Origin: Berberis thunbergii
Lineage: Eukaryota > Streptophyta > Magnoliopsida > Ranunculales > Berberidaceae
Assembly: GCA_003290165.1 (NCBI GenBank)
Contig: QNQO01001174.1
Location: 248,001-312,000 of the forward strand
Length of the DNA: 64,000 bases
Direction: 5' to 3'
This document shows, piece after piece, positions 47,404 to 58,725 of the stretch. Position 1 is the stretch's first letter; every line of letters begins with the position of its first letter. A program made the position numbers and the translations under genes. The notes under the pieces are model-generated. The model was given only the letters and a program-made list of their open reading frames with translations. It did no database searches and was not told the DNA's origin.

Positions 47404-50176
47404 ATGGCGTCGACATCTGACATTTGTAGCCTCAACTCATGCAACCCCACAAACAGCCACAAAGTCTCCACCATCCAAGATTCCTCAGCCCCACTCACCT
47501 CCCCAGAGTCGACTCTGGGTAGTCACTTAGCTCGTCGACTAGTTCAAATAGGTGTCAATGACGTCTTCTCTGTTCCTGGGGACTTCAACCTCACTCTTCT
47601 TGACCATCTCCTTGCCGAGCCTGGGCTCAACCTCGTTGGGTGTTGTAATGAACTCAATGCAGGTTATGCTGCTGACGGGTACGCGAGGTCTAGTGGAGTT
47701 GGTGCATGTGTTGTTACGTTCACTGTTGGTGGGCTTAGTATCATCAATGCCATTGCTGGTGCTTATAGTGAGAACCTCCCCATTGTGTGCATTGTTGGTG
47801 GCCCGAACTCGAATGACTATGGAACCAACAGAGTTCTTCATCACACCATTGGATTGCCTGATTTCAGTCAAGAACTCAGATGCTTTCAGACTGTTACTTG
47901 TTATCAGGTATGGTTTATTGTTTTCAAGAAGTTGTGAGCAATCGACTATTTCGGGTGCGAGTTGATGGATTTTGATTAATATATTGGTCTGGGCATTTAA
48001 AGTTTTGATGATCTTGGTCTATCCTTTATCATATACTTGTTATCATATTATGTAACTATGATTTTGATCAAATACCCATTGTTTGATTTACTCAGATTTC
48101 TACGATTTTGGGTCTTATTTGTTGATTTTAATGTGAGTTATGTATACTATTCTCTGTTTTGATGATTTTGAAGATCATTTAGTTGTTTGTTGTTGTAGGT
48201 ATAGTTTACTTTTATGGATGTGTGTTAGGCGGTGATACTATGTATAGCGTGTTCACTACTACGTACTAGATGAAATGTTAACTATGTTTCCATGCTTGTT
48301 AACTTTGGTGAAATGTTAACTATGTTTTCTCATCAGTACTATTAACATTTGGTTATCACTATCGAGCTTTTGGTAATTATGGTCTTTGTTTCAAGAGTTG
48401 TGTAGGCAGTGATAAATAATATGGAAGATGCACATGACCAGATAGATACGGCGATCTCCACTTGTCTGAAAGAGAGCAAGCCTGTTTATATCAGCATTAG
48501 TTGCAATCTAGCTGCAATCCCTCATCCTAGTTTCAGCAGAGGACCCGTTCCCTTCTCTATAACTCCCAGGTGATTTCTCCTCTTTTCGTGATTTTGGTTT
48601 CAGACTGAAAGAACGTATGTTTAGTTTTCTTTAATCGGCAACTAGAGCACCCTTTAAGGACTGAATTCAAGAGTCTTAAATCTAGGACAAGAATACCTAG
48701 AAAATAGATTATTTGTCATGTATTTGGGTGAAGAAAACAACTCATTCTTCATTCTATCTTGGATAATGTAGATTGAGCAATCAGATGGGTCTAGAAGCCG
48801 CTGTGGAGATCACAGCAGAGTTCTTGAACAACGCAGTGAAACCGGTGATGGTTGCAGGACCAAAACTTCGGGTGTCAAAGGCTTGTAATGCTTTTGTTGA
48901 GTTAGCTGATGCTTGTGGTTATCCATTGGCAGTGATGCCATCTGCAAAGGGTCTAGTTCCAGAACACCACCCAAAGTTCATAGGGACATACTGGGGTGTG
49001 GTAAGCACTTCATTTTGTGCTGAGATTGTTGAGTCTGCCGATGCCTACATTTTTGTTGGACCCATTTTTAACGACTACAGCTCAGTTGGGTATTCACTAC
49101 TTCTAAAGAAGGAGAAAGCAATAATTGTGCAACCCGATCGGGTGGTTGTTGCAAATGGGCCTACTTTCGGGTGTGTTTTGATGAAGGATTTCTTGAAAAC
49201 ACTTGCTAAGAAGCTTAAATTCAATGCAACTGCGTATGAAAATTATAGCAGGATCTATATCCCTGATGGGGTTCCTCTCAAATCTAACCCAAAGGAACCT
49301 TTGAGAGTTAATGTCCTTTTCCAGCATATACAAGAAATGCTTTCAGGTGATACAGCTGTTATCGCGGAGACTGGGGATTCTTGGTTCAACTGTCAGAAGC
49401 TAAAATTGCCTCGAGGATGTGGGTAGGCAAACAAAACCAGAAAAACCCTTGTGCTTTTAAATCTTCTGTAGTCGAACTCACAAATAAAACTGTAGGTATG
49501 AGTTCCAAATGCAATATGGATCAATTGGATGGTCAGTTGGAGCAACACTTGGATATGCGCAGGCTGCCAAAGATAAGCGGGTGATTGCATGTATTGGTGA
49601 TGGAAGCTTCCAGGCAATAAGCACGACTCTATTGAATTTTTCTTTTGTATGGGCAGTATTTTAATTTCTGATTGAACACTTCACAGGTGACAGCACAAGA
49701 TATATCAACCATGATCCGTTCTGGACAGAATCCAATCATCTTCCTGATAAACAATGGCGGATACACTATAGAGGTTGAGATCCATGATGGCCCCTACAAT
49801 ATCATTAAAAATTGGAACTACACTGGGTTAGTTGATGCGATCCACAATGGTGAAGGCAACTGCTGGACGACCAAGGTATGAATGTTTTTGCTATCTTACA
49901 TTAGATTAATGTTGCGGACACACACTCATCACAAAACAATATTAGTTTCATATTGATAGGAATCCTGTAATGACAGCCATTTTTGTGTTAAAATTGGTGA
50001 TGCAGGCGAAATGCGAGGAGGAGCTTGTGAAAGCCATAGTAACAGCAACAGAGGATAAGAAGAATTGCCTATGCTTCATAGAGGTGATTGCTCACAAAGA
50101 TGATACAAGCAAAGAGCTGCTCGAGTGGGGGTCTAGAGTCTCTGCTGCAAACAGTCGCCCACCGAACCCTCAGTAG
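47404..50176 (+). CDS. PDC: Pyruvate decarboxylase (PDC gene 3, complete)
   Basis: Same enzyme and exon plan as gene 1: 47404-47907, 48406-48569, 48772-49422, 49496-49613, 49687-49875, 50006-50176; phases agree and give 598 residues. The PYR-domain Glu ([15 protein letters not shown]), HHTIG and the ThDP motif GDGSFQ ... INNGGYT are present. Differences from gene 1 concentrate in the N-terminal 35 residues and in introns, which are shorter and unalike except near exons, so this is an older duplicate than copy 2. Intron 4 has a GC donor (TTCCAG|GCAATA) where gene 1 has GT. The ATG at 47404 ([12 protein letters not shown]) is chosen by similarity to the family start; an upstream in-frame ATG at 47326 lies in the presumed leader. 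Appears functional. Confidence 0.95.
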
Positions 50177-51117
50177 CAAAATTTCAGGCCATCAGTACTT
50201 CAAGAACATATAGGTCACAATCTTAATTCCGTTTTAGGTTTTAGCTAGTTGAATATTATGTTTATAATAGCCAATTTTTTGTTTTAGCTCAGTCTTTCCA
50301 AGTTCGAATTAGGTTTGTAATATTCAATTTTGTTAAGGTGACGCTTTAGATTAATTTTAAGTTTTAGTTGAGTGTGATCTTACGAGACTTCGAATTGCAT
50401 GTCTCGTAAAATGAAATGATATTGCTGGATGGAATGGAAAGAACCACCAAATAGAATCTGATAATCCTAACTGAATGCATGATACAGATGTACAAATGGC
50501 CAGGGAATTCATGGATTTTAGTTTGCCAGTGTGTAACCCTTTAGCTCATTTTGAATTAAAGCTGGTGAGACTAGAATGGAGACTTGGGAAGCCTGACCCT
50601 TCCTTTCATCCTACAAGTATAACCATCATAGCCAGTTGCTAACAATGGCAAGCTGGGTTTGTAACGAGATCCCATAGCTGTCTCAGAAATAACACAGATG
50701 TGCATCATCCCTCCAACAATCATCATCGTTGAAGCATGCCAATATACCTAACACCACCACAATATTACAACAGTGAATAACATTAAGACCACCACCATAC
50801 ACATCATTTTTTGTGCGAAAATGTTAAGGTTTTTATAACCGAGAGTTACATAAGACCTAGCACTTATACCATTACAGCAACCATTATTACTGTGAGAGCC
50901 ATACAACCAAAGATTTCTTTCATCCTACAAACACTCAGTCAATATGTTTCCATTGCCTTCTTTCAAAACTTTATCACGACAATAGAGCTATGTGAAGGCA
51001 CAAATATTTCCAGCCACTAAAACCTGAAAACTAAGGAAATTTAGCATTTCATTCATCAGCTAAACAGATCCAAAACACTATATACAACAAAAATTTCCAG
51101 AACAACCTTTACATACC
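50177..51117. other. Region between convergent genes
   Basis: 3' flanks of PDC gene 3 (plus) and the aprataxin-like gene (minus). No further gene recognised. Confidence 0.55.
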
Positions 51118-54100
51118 CTATGCTTCACTACCGTTACCACCTGGTGGTGGTGGTATAAGATAGCCTTCTTGGAGTAGAGATTGGGGGAATGGGGATCGAC
51201 AATTGTTGATATGGGATTTAAGGCGAGGAATGTTAGGATGGGCACTCCTACAGCAATGGCACCGAAGCTCCATAGACATTAGCTTCTCATCATCATTCAA
51301 TTTCACTTTTCCATATTTGGAAATTTCATCGATTACAGTAACAGAATCACGAAAGAAAGCAGTGTTGAATGAATTCCAGTGCTTCTTGTTTTTCAAATGT
51401 GTTGAATCAAAATCCTGGCTGATAACATGAAGGTGTAGCTGTCGCATTGACGGGGCCTGCAGGAATTACATACTATTTAATAAAGATATAACATGTATGA
51501 AATATTCATTAGAATTCACATCCTATTATAAATACAACGAAAACAGAGAAAATAAGAGAGAGAAAGCAGCCACAAAATATTGATTCTTTCTTCTTATTTG
51601 CTAGATAAAAAGTATATTCATTATTTTCAAAACAAGTGCTTAGGTAATATCTGGCCAAAGTTTGGACATACAGAATGATAGCCGAGGCGAAAGACCAATG
51701 AAGGATCATCAGATGACAACTTTTGGGCCCACTTCTCACCGACGGAATGCATCGCTCTTAGTAATTGACGATGTTCTTCCCCTACATCTGCTAGACGATC
51801 AAGACCTTCCTTTCTTGATAATACCAGTAAATGCCTTTTTGCCTGCACAGAAAACTCAGTTTTAAGTTCATTAAATATGAAGCAGGAAGACACCCAGTAG
51901 CAACAAGTTTACCTTAGGGTAAATGTCATTCAGCACAATCACGTCATCTGATATTTCCAGCACATCATTTTTATGCTTTTCAGGATTCATAGCAATATGG
52001 TAAAGAGCTAAAGCCCATGAACCCCATGTCTTGCTTATCCCACTACCGTTCTTATCATTTTTTGATCTGGTCTCTGTCTTTGTAGCATCAGAGGAACCAG
52101 ACGGGCTCACATTTGCAGATTCTGATGTAGCTTTGTCCTCGAGTCCCTTGCATTTCTTGTTTCCCTCACATTCATAAGTAGCTTCTCGCTTGGGGTTTTT
52201 CTGTGAGGGATTTTGATTTGGCTCAGTCTCAGACTGTCGACCACTTCTATTCTCTACTACAGTTGGAGCCTTCAATACAGAAGCAAAACCATCAAACAAT
52301 GATGAATAAGCCTCACGGAGAACCTTACAACCTTTGTTGTAGTCATTGTTGAGATAATTTGGCCTATGGGGATTCATGTTTGGTCCAACAACATGTATCA
52401 CATGCGACACACCTTCTTTTTTATATAAGGGAGAGGTTGAAGGAAGGGGAACGACTAGAGCATTCCCAGGTAGAAGAGATCCAGCCCGGTCATGTGTTGC
52501 ACTTTCTAATGCTGGACCAGCAGCATTAAATATAGCTGCATTCACTCCACCACCACCAGGTTTCAGTCGCCTGCATAAACACAGATCTGAGAAGAAGTAC
52601 AAATACAAACTTCCTCTATTTGCCAGTTCAGAATCAGTACAACTCGTGTGTGCAGACAAATTGATAAGTGGTATTTTCTGAACAGCTTGACCATATGTCA
52701 GACAATATGAAGGAAAATGAAACAAAACCTAACTGAAACTTTAGCCCGTCAAAAATCGGCATATTCTAATGTCAGTCATTACAAATATACAGAACTGCTA
52801 GGATTAGTGTTATCGACACAATTAAGCAATAATCATTCTGTGGAATAGCGAGATTCCATTACAACTTAACAAGTAAATGAGACTTCTTAGTCTTTGAGCT
52901 TTGGCTGTGATAATATTAATCTTTTCCCTTCATTATCTATAGCATTCTTTTTTTTTCTGAAATTATTATGATGTTTTAGAATCATCTCACATCCCAGATC
53001 TGATGCTTAGGATACTTCCCTTCTCTATCAACTTGCTGAGGCTTATGACTCAAGTTTTCGCATTGCTCATGAAGCCAAAATGCCATTAGCACATCCTACT
53101 CTAGTTTATAGTGTTTCAGATTATCTATGTTCCATTACCAAACATCACGGGGTTGAGACAATTTAAATTAGCCAGATCGCTAACTACAATAGGTGATAAA
53201 CAAGTAATCCCTATAGAGTCATGATTATGATTTTGCTAAATAATGAAATTTATAGTGAAATAACAACTTCGTGACTTACCAGTTCGCAGCATTAGCTATT
53301 ACATTACAGCGTAAACCTCCTTGTGAATAAAGCTGAGTTATGTCTCCCACAAATGTGAAGAACTTGTTGGTATCTATATTTTTCTGAGTAGCTTTATCCT
53401 TGACCAAATTCAAAATCTTTGATCCATGAGTGAGATCTACCAGAACAAGTCTAGCATTTGGAATCTTATTCAAAAACTTCTCAACTTCATCGACAATGAT
53501 GTCTGAAGCTTTATAGATATTGAACCGAAAGTCAGCAGTTGAAATAGATGGAAATGCAAGAGTATGATCCCAAAAAGGAGCACCACTAGAAAATTCTTGC
53601 TGCTCTGTTGTCATCTCATTATTTGCACCCTCACAAGATAGATTTTTGTTTTCAATTTCCTTACTAGAAGAATCCTCAGTTTCTCGTGTGGAAATGGAGT
53701 TGTTGATGCCACTTGCATTTGACTTCATGATATCAGGGTCTAATTTCTTCATAAATCTCATGATGCCTAGTTGAACTTTGGCATCTGGGTTTTTCTGACC
53801 AAAACATCCAGATGGAAGGGAATCCAATGGACCAAGTGCGCTGTACGTACTAACAGCACCTTGAACATCGCTTTCAATTTGGCAAAATGTAATTCGAGAA
53901 AACCCTTCACTCAACTTAGGTAGCTCTTTCTTTTGCAGCATGCGGTTAACAACAGCAGCAGCTTTCCCACCTTGTAAGTTCCCTTCATGCCCCGTTCGTT
54001 TTACTGAACGAGAAATACAAAGCTGGGCAGGCAGGTCAAGCACTACAGCATGAACGTCCACTTGGGATCCTCCAAGCTTAACAAACTCAGCGCGCTGTTC

Positions 54101-57100
54101 TCGTTCTAGATTGCACCTATCAATAAATACACTTTCCCCCCCCTTCAATGCATCAAGTGCACTCTTTAAACATTGGGCCTTTGTTCCAGCTTTGCCATTT
54201 GAAATGGTATCCTACAAATGAAATGAAAGTAAGAAACAAGAACAAACAGTGAAAGCATTAACATCAACATTTATGATGTCATCCCATATATTAAGAAGTG
54301 AAGTTCTTGACTTTATTGCTTAATCAATGGGTATGTCGCAAGTAGTAAAACACATCTGTAATAAATCATTTTGGTGGTTCTGGAAACCCACTTATTATCA
54401 TAACATGTGAATCCTTTTCAGTAAGGAAAATAGCAACACAGGAAAAACTCAAGTAGGGCATTTCCAAATCCATCCCATTTAGAGCATCTCTAATGGAGAG
54501 CTCAACCTCAAGCTCAAAAAGGTGGACCAATTTGAGGTTGAGAGTCGAACATTCAAAAAAATCTCAAAAAAAAAAAGACTAAAAAGTAAGTTGTTGGGGC
54601 AAACAACCATATTCATACTATTTTACCCTTGGATATTCGGTCAAAATAGTCATTTGAGCAAAGGCATGTAGAGCAACACTCGTGCGCATAACTATTTTGT
54701 GTGTGTAGGTCCGCCCAAATCTGCTTGGTCCATACTCTTTTCTAGCAATGGTTTGAACCCATTGAGCTTTGGGGGCTTTTCGTTGGAGCATGAAAATCCA
54801 CCCTCAAAGCTCAAAACTCATATTTGACTTTTGAGCTTGCCCATTGGAGATGATCTTAATTAGCATTTCCATTAACACTACCCAGTGTTCTAAAAATCGG
54901 CCTAGGCGGTAGAAAGTAGAAAACCGCTCAGGTTCTAGGCAATCTGGGTGATTTTTTTTTTTAATAAGGTTGATTGTGTTCTTATTTTATTTTTCTTTCC
55001 TCTTTTTTAGAAATAACCTATTTTATTGTTTTTTATTCAGTATATGTCTAATTGTAGCAAATAATGATTACTTAATGAAATTCTCAAAGGATCTACCGGT
55101 ACCAATTTTACTAATGTAGATTTTATCAAACATGATTGAGGTTATTCATGCAATTTGAAGAAAAATAAAAGAGTAGGTTTTGATATTTGTCCACAAATTC
55201 AATTTTATAAAAGTACCCATCATGACCAACTTCAATCATTTGAGTTTTAATAAATTTTGTTCATGATTGTTAATTTTTCATATTTTTAAATTTTGCATAT
55301 GTATCTTAGCATTATATTGGATATAATTGATAATATATTATGCTTAACTTTTGTAAATTATTAAAGTTATAATACAAAACCTAAGACTGCCTAGGCCCCT
55401 GGGTGCTAGGCACCTGCTCGCCGCCCATCCAGCGCCTAGCGCTTTTTAGAACACTGACACTACCCCACCATAAGAGCATTAAGATAGATTTTAACCCTCA
55501 AGTGGTTAAGGAAACACCCACTAAAATCCAAAACACCTGGGGGTAGGCCACCAGTAAGCGCTAAGGTTAGAGGTAACCTGGGGGGTTGGGCAACATCATG
55601 TGTGCCCTTGCACAAAATACGCTCCTTTTGAAAAGGTGTGCAACTTTGGTAAGCGCAAGATCATAACATCGTCTTTGAGATTTGTGATATTTTTTGTTTA
55701 TCAAATACCAAAAAAGGTTAAAAAATACCCTTCTATTTAGTTGTGGGTGTCACTTTGTAATTATTAGAAAAAGTGAATGAAAGTTGATTTTGTGATTAGA
55801 GAGTGAACTTAAGGTTATGATACAATTAGGTTTTTTTGTATAAATACTTTGTTTAAGATTTTTAAGATAACCAAATCTTTGTAAAATCTAAATAAATGAT
55901 TCTCTCTCCAGATTTATTAGAAGTATCAAGGAGTGTCGAGGAAGCATTAATGAGCGGCAAGAAGCTTATGAGTTCTTACCAAAAAATTTCATTTTCACTC
56001 TTGAGTAAGAAGTAATAGAAGATGAAGAAGGCTATTGTAGCTCTAGTGTTGGTTATGCTTATGATGGCCATGTCCATCGAACAAGTTTCTAGTCGCTTAC
56101 AAGTTTTTAGTCACTTACAACTTTGTGCTGTGCTAGTAGCAAATTTATCCCACTTACTTTTTTCTTTAAAAACTTTGAATCTGATTTATATATCGGGTTA
56201 TCAGTAGGTGCTCTCCAAAAATTTATCCCAATTTTTGTCATTAACATTAAGATTTTTTTCTTTAAGATGGACATTAACATTTTTTTCATTGAAATTGGGC
56301 AGGTTGCCCAATTGATCGGCCATGTCCATCCTTACGATGTTTGTGCGTCTATCTTTTGATTGGAAAAAATCCATCATGTATTTGTTGTCCTCTCGATGCT
56401 CAAGTTCATCAAGAGATTCAAGACCATAATGAATAAAAGGCATCATGTTTATCAATGAAAAATGAATTTTGTTTTCTTTAGATTGAATGTAAGATTTTGT
56501 AATACGAATCTTAGATTGGGTATATATGGGTAGATAAATTATAAGAAACAATTTGCATAATACATTTATATGATTGAAGATGACTTCAAATGTGTTATAC
56601 AGTAACACAAGAAATAAAATTTCTGCCAATGGTGTTATTGCCTAGTGGTTAGGGCTGTGTGGGTTTGTCCCCCACGTCCTAGCTTCGAATCCCACTTGCG
56701 GCATGGTTACTTTATAATGGGTGTTGACCTATAGGTCGCCCCAATTGATAGGTTATGGGATCCTTAAAAACTCAGCCCGCCTTCCAAAAAAATACATATA
56801 AAATTTCTTCCATAGCCTACAAAGTTTGATTTGTATAAGGGTGGGTTCTTGTGGGAGGTTAATTAAAGACATATTAGACAATCAATAAACTAAGATAACT
56901 CAAATCTGGCTCAGCCTATGTGTGGGCCGAGAAGTACAACCTAGAAGTTTGACGTAGAGTTGGAAATGGGTGGGTTTCATTCCTTTTAGGGCCTTCGTAG
57001 CAGTGTGTCAAAGTCGACATTTTGTTAAATGCAAATTAAGTAAGTTTTATTAGCATTTGCATTCTTCAAATCAATCAGTTTAGATCTAGAGGTCTCTTTG

Positions 57101-58416
57101 AGCTTTGGTTTGAAACAACAACCCTTCAGTCCTTGTAGTTCCAGTTGCTCAACTTTGCGAGTGTACAATCACAGAACTACGGATACCATTAGATAGCACC
57201 TCCATTCAATTTTATTAGATTGTGCTTGAATGATTACTGAGTCTGAATGTTCTCCAAATCCTTGAAAACTGCGGTATAATGGTAAAGTGACAGTATAATA
57301 GCCTCGCCCACATCCTGTTATTTTCCCCAATCACAAGACGGTCTTTGATTACATTATACTACTATATCGAACCATCCTTACTGGTGCAATAAACAGCCCT
57401 ACATCCCACAAGTATTCTTTCACTTGATAATTTTTTTTCTCTTAAAATCTCCGGGTTTACACAAAACCATTCCTCAAGCATGTTGCTTCTAGCATTATAG
57501 CCTATAGACTATTTATAAAGTCGCAATTAATATGATAAACCTATTTATTTGTTGCATACAACATACTACATTATACTACTATATCTAACCACCCTTTCTG
57601 ATTACATTATACTACATTTATAAAGTCACAAGACAATCCTTGATTACATTACACTACTATATCTAACCGCCCTTTCTAATCCAATAAACAGCCCTACATC
57701 CCAGAAGTATTCTTTCACTTGATAATTTTTATCTTTTTTAATATTTCCGGGTTTATACAAAACCATTCCTCAAGCATGTTGCTTCTAGCATTATAGCCTA
57801 TGGACTATTTATAAAGTCGCAATTAATAACTATGCTAAACCTATTTATTTGTTGCATACAGCATACTGTACACATGTAAACAATCCGAAATATATTTACT
57901 GTGGGCTCCAAAAGAAATGAAATTTCTCAACTTTATAGCTAATGCAACAATAAGTATACAAGCAGTAAAACTTGCCAACTAACATTCGCAGTCAAACAAA
58001 CAACACACATTATATTGTCAAATTTGTAAGAACAAATCACTTTGGTAGTTTTGAAACCCATGTTATCGAAATTTGTGAGTCCATTCATTTCAGTGGCGCG
58101 TTTCATCAAACATGTATGGGACAAACGCAAAACATGAAAGAAAACCTCAGACCTGGCAGACCCGAACCCACGATCGGGGAGAGGTTCTCATCACGTCTTC
58201 GCAGAAGGTAGACTTGCCACTACCAGGTGCACCCATCAAAATTACCACAATGCCCTTCTCCTTCTTTTTTGCTTCTTCTTCTACTTCTACAGGGGATTAA
58301 CAACAGAAAATGCAACAAGAGGATTAGTCTTTAAATTGAAAATGAAAAAACCCCAGAGAATGAAATCGGATTGTTTCGTTACCTTTCGAAGCCATTTCTG
58401 AACCCATCGTCTCCAT
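51118..58416 (-). CDS. Aprataxin-like multidomain protein (kinase, macro, HIT, zinc finger; bHLH140 family)
   Basis: Six exons on the minus strand: 58416-58383, 58286-58153, 54211-53280, 52570-51913, 51842-51672, 51456-51118; phases agree and give 755 residues. Walker A GAPGSGKS at residues 30-37 and the NGKAGTKAQCLKSALDALKG segment mark the PNKP-like P-loop kinase part. A macro domain (about 285-480) has VIANAANW ... KPGGGGVNAAIF and SHVIHVVGPNMNP. A charged, Ser-rich linker follows. The HIT domain carries HLHVIS (about 650) and a C-terminal zinc finger LRCHCCRSAHPNIPRLKSHI. By family it removes AMP from abortive ligation ends in DNA repair, in the nucleus; the Arabidopsis relative is At5g01310 (named bHLH140 although I see no HLH here). 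Intron 2 is 3.9 kb and holds several transposons. The gene appears intact. Confidence 0.93.
54482..54855. mobile_element. Tourist-like (PIF/Harbinger) MITE in intron 2
   Basis: 374 bp. Ends GAGCATCTCTAATGG and, on the other strand, GATCATCTCCAATGG; TTA on both sides (54479-54481, 54856-54858). AGCTCAA motifs recur subterminally. Non-coding. Confidence 0.82.
54893..55456. mobile_element. hAT-type non-autonomous element in intron 2
   Basis: 564 bp. Ends CAGTGTTCTAAAAATCG and, on the other strand, CAGTGTTCTAAAAAGCG, with an exact 8-bp duplication ACACTACC at 54885-54892 and 55457-55464. Subterminal CCTAGGC-type repeats (GGCCTAGGCGG, CTGCCTAGGC, GCGCCTAGCGC). No transposase. Confidence 0.9.
55839..55847 (+). 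promoter_or_regulatory. Putative TATA box of the intron-nested small gene
   Basis: TATAAATAC, about 175 bp before the ATG at 56022, on the strand opposite to the host gene. Positional inference. Confidence 0.4.
56022..56436 (+). CDS. Possible small secreted Cys-rich peptide gene, nested antisense in intron 2
   Basis: ATG at 56022 opens a clear signal peptide: MKKAIVALVLVMLMMAMS then IEQVSS. The first frame ends at 56205. After an acceptor at 56301-56302 (TTGGGCAG|GTTGCC) one frame gives CPIDRPCPSLRCLC ... NPSCICCPLD ... and stops at 56434-56436. Seven Cys have spacing C-x5-C-x4-C-x-C-x10-C-x-C-C, unlikely in random AT-rich DNA. Joining needs a phase-1 donor; candidates (CTA|GTCGCT at 56091, TTA|GTCACT at 56109) are weak and sit in an 18-bp tandem duplication (CAAGTTT(C/T)TAGTC(G/A)CTTA). 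The other phase gives only a short tail. Signal peptide plus Cys-rich end resembles small inhibitor or defensin-like secreted peptides, but I do not recognise the family. It could be a decayed gene. Confidence 0.4.
56628..56797 (+). mobile_element. tRNA-derived SINE in intron 2
   Basis: 170 bp flanked by a 14-bp duplication ATAAAATTTCT(G/T)CC (56614-56627, 56798-56811; one mismatch). The head has a Pol III A box (TGCCTAGTGGTTAGGG) and B box (GCTTCGAATCCCAC). The tail holds GGGTGTTGACCTATAGG and an A-run. Structure is complete; the family is not named. Confidence 0.85.
57330..57870 (+). repeat. Tandem duplication of about 295 bp in intron 2
   Basis: Copy A about 57330-57568 and copy B about 57625-57870 share AAACAGCCCTACATCCCA, AAAACCATTCCTCAAGCATG and GGCTATAATGCTAGAAGCAA (complement). 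Small indels separate them, and the intervening 57569-57624 repeats the start once more in shortened form. Confidence 0.88.
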
Positions 58417-58725
58417 TGCCTGCAACACTACAGCGACAGAGAGAGGAAGCTGTAGTGTTGCTAACCTGCTATATTGCGCCGAATGCGCATCATACTCGCT
58501 GTAATTTGGAATAAAAACAAGTTACACCTATGATGCAATACTCGCATCATGTCTCTGGTTCATCAGGGATTTTTTTCAATGGTTAGGGCTTGATGGCATT
58601 GGAAGGTCGTCTTGGCGTGTTGGAAGGCCGTCTTTGTTATACAGTTAATTCTGATGATTGCTTCGATATACGGCTTCGATTTATTTTTATTATTATTATT
58701 ATTATTTTTATCCTAGTTCAATGTC

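Noticed and set aside
56201..56629. 142-residue minus-strand frame in the aprataxin intron
   Set aside because: In an intron of the host gene, AT-rich, no family features; probably the shadow of the plus-strand candidate.
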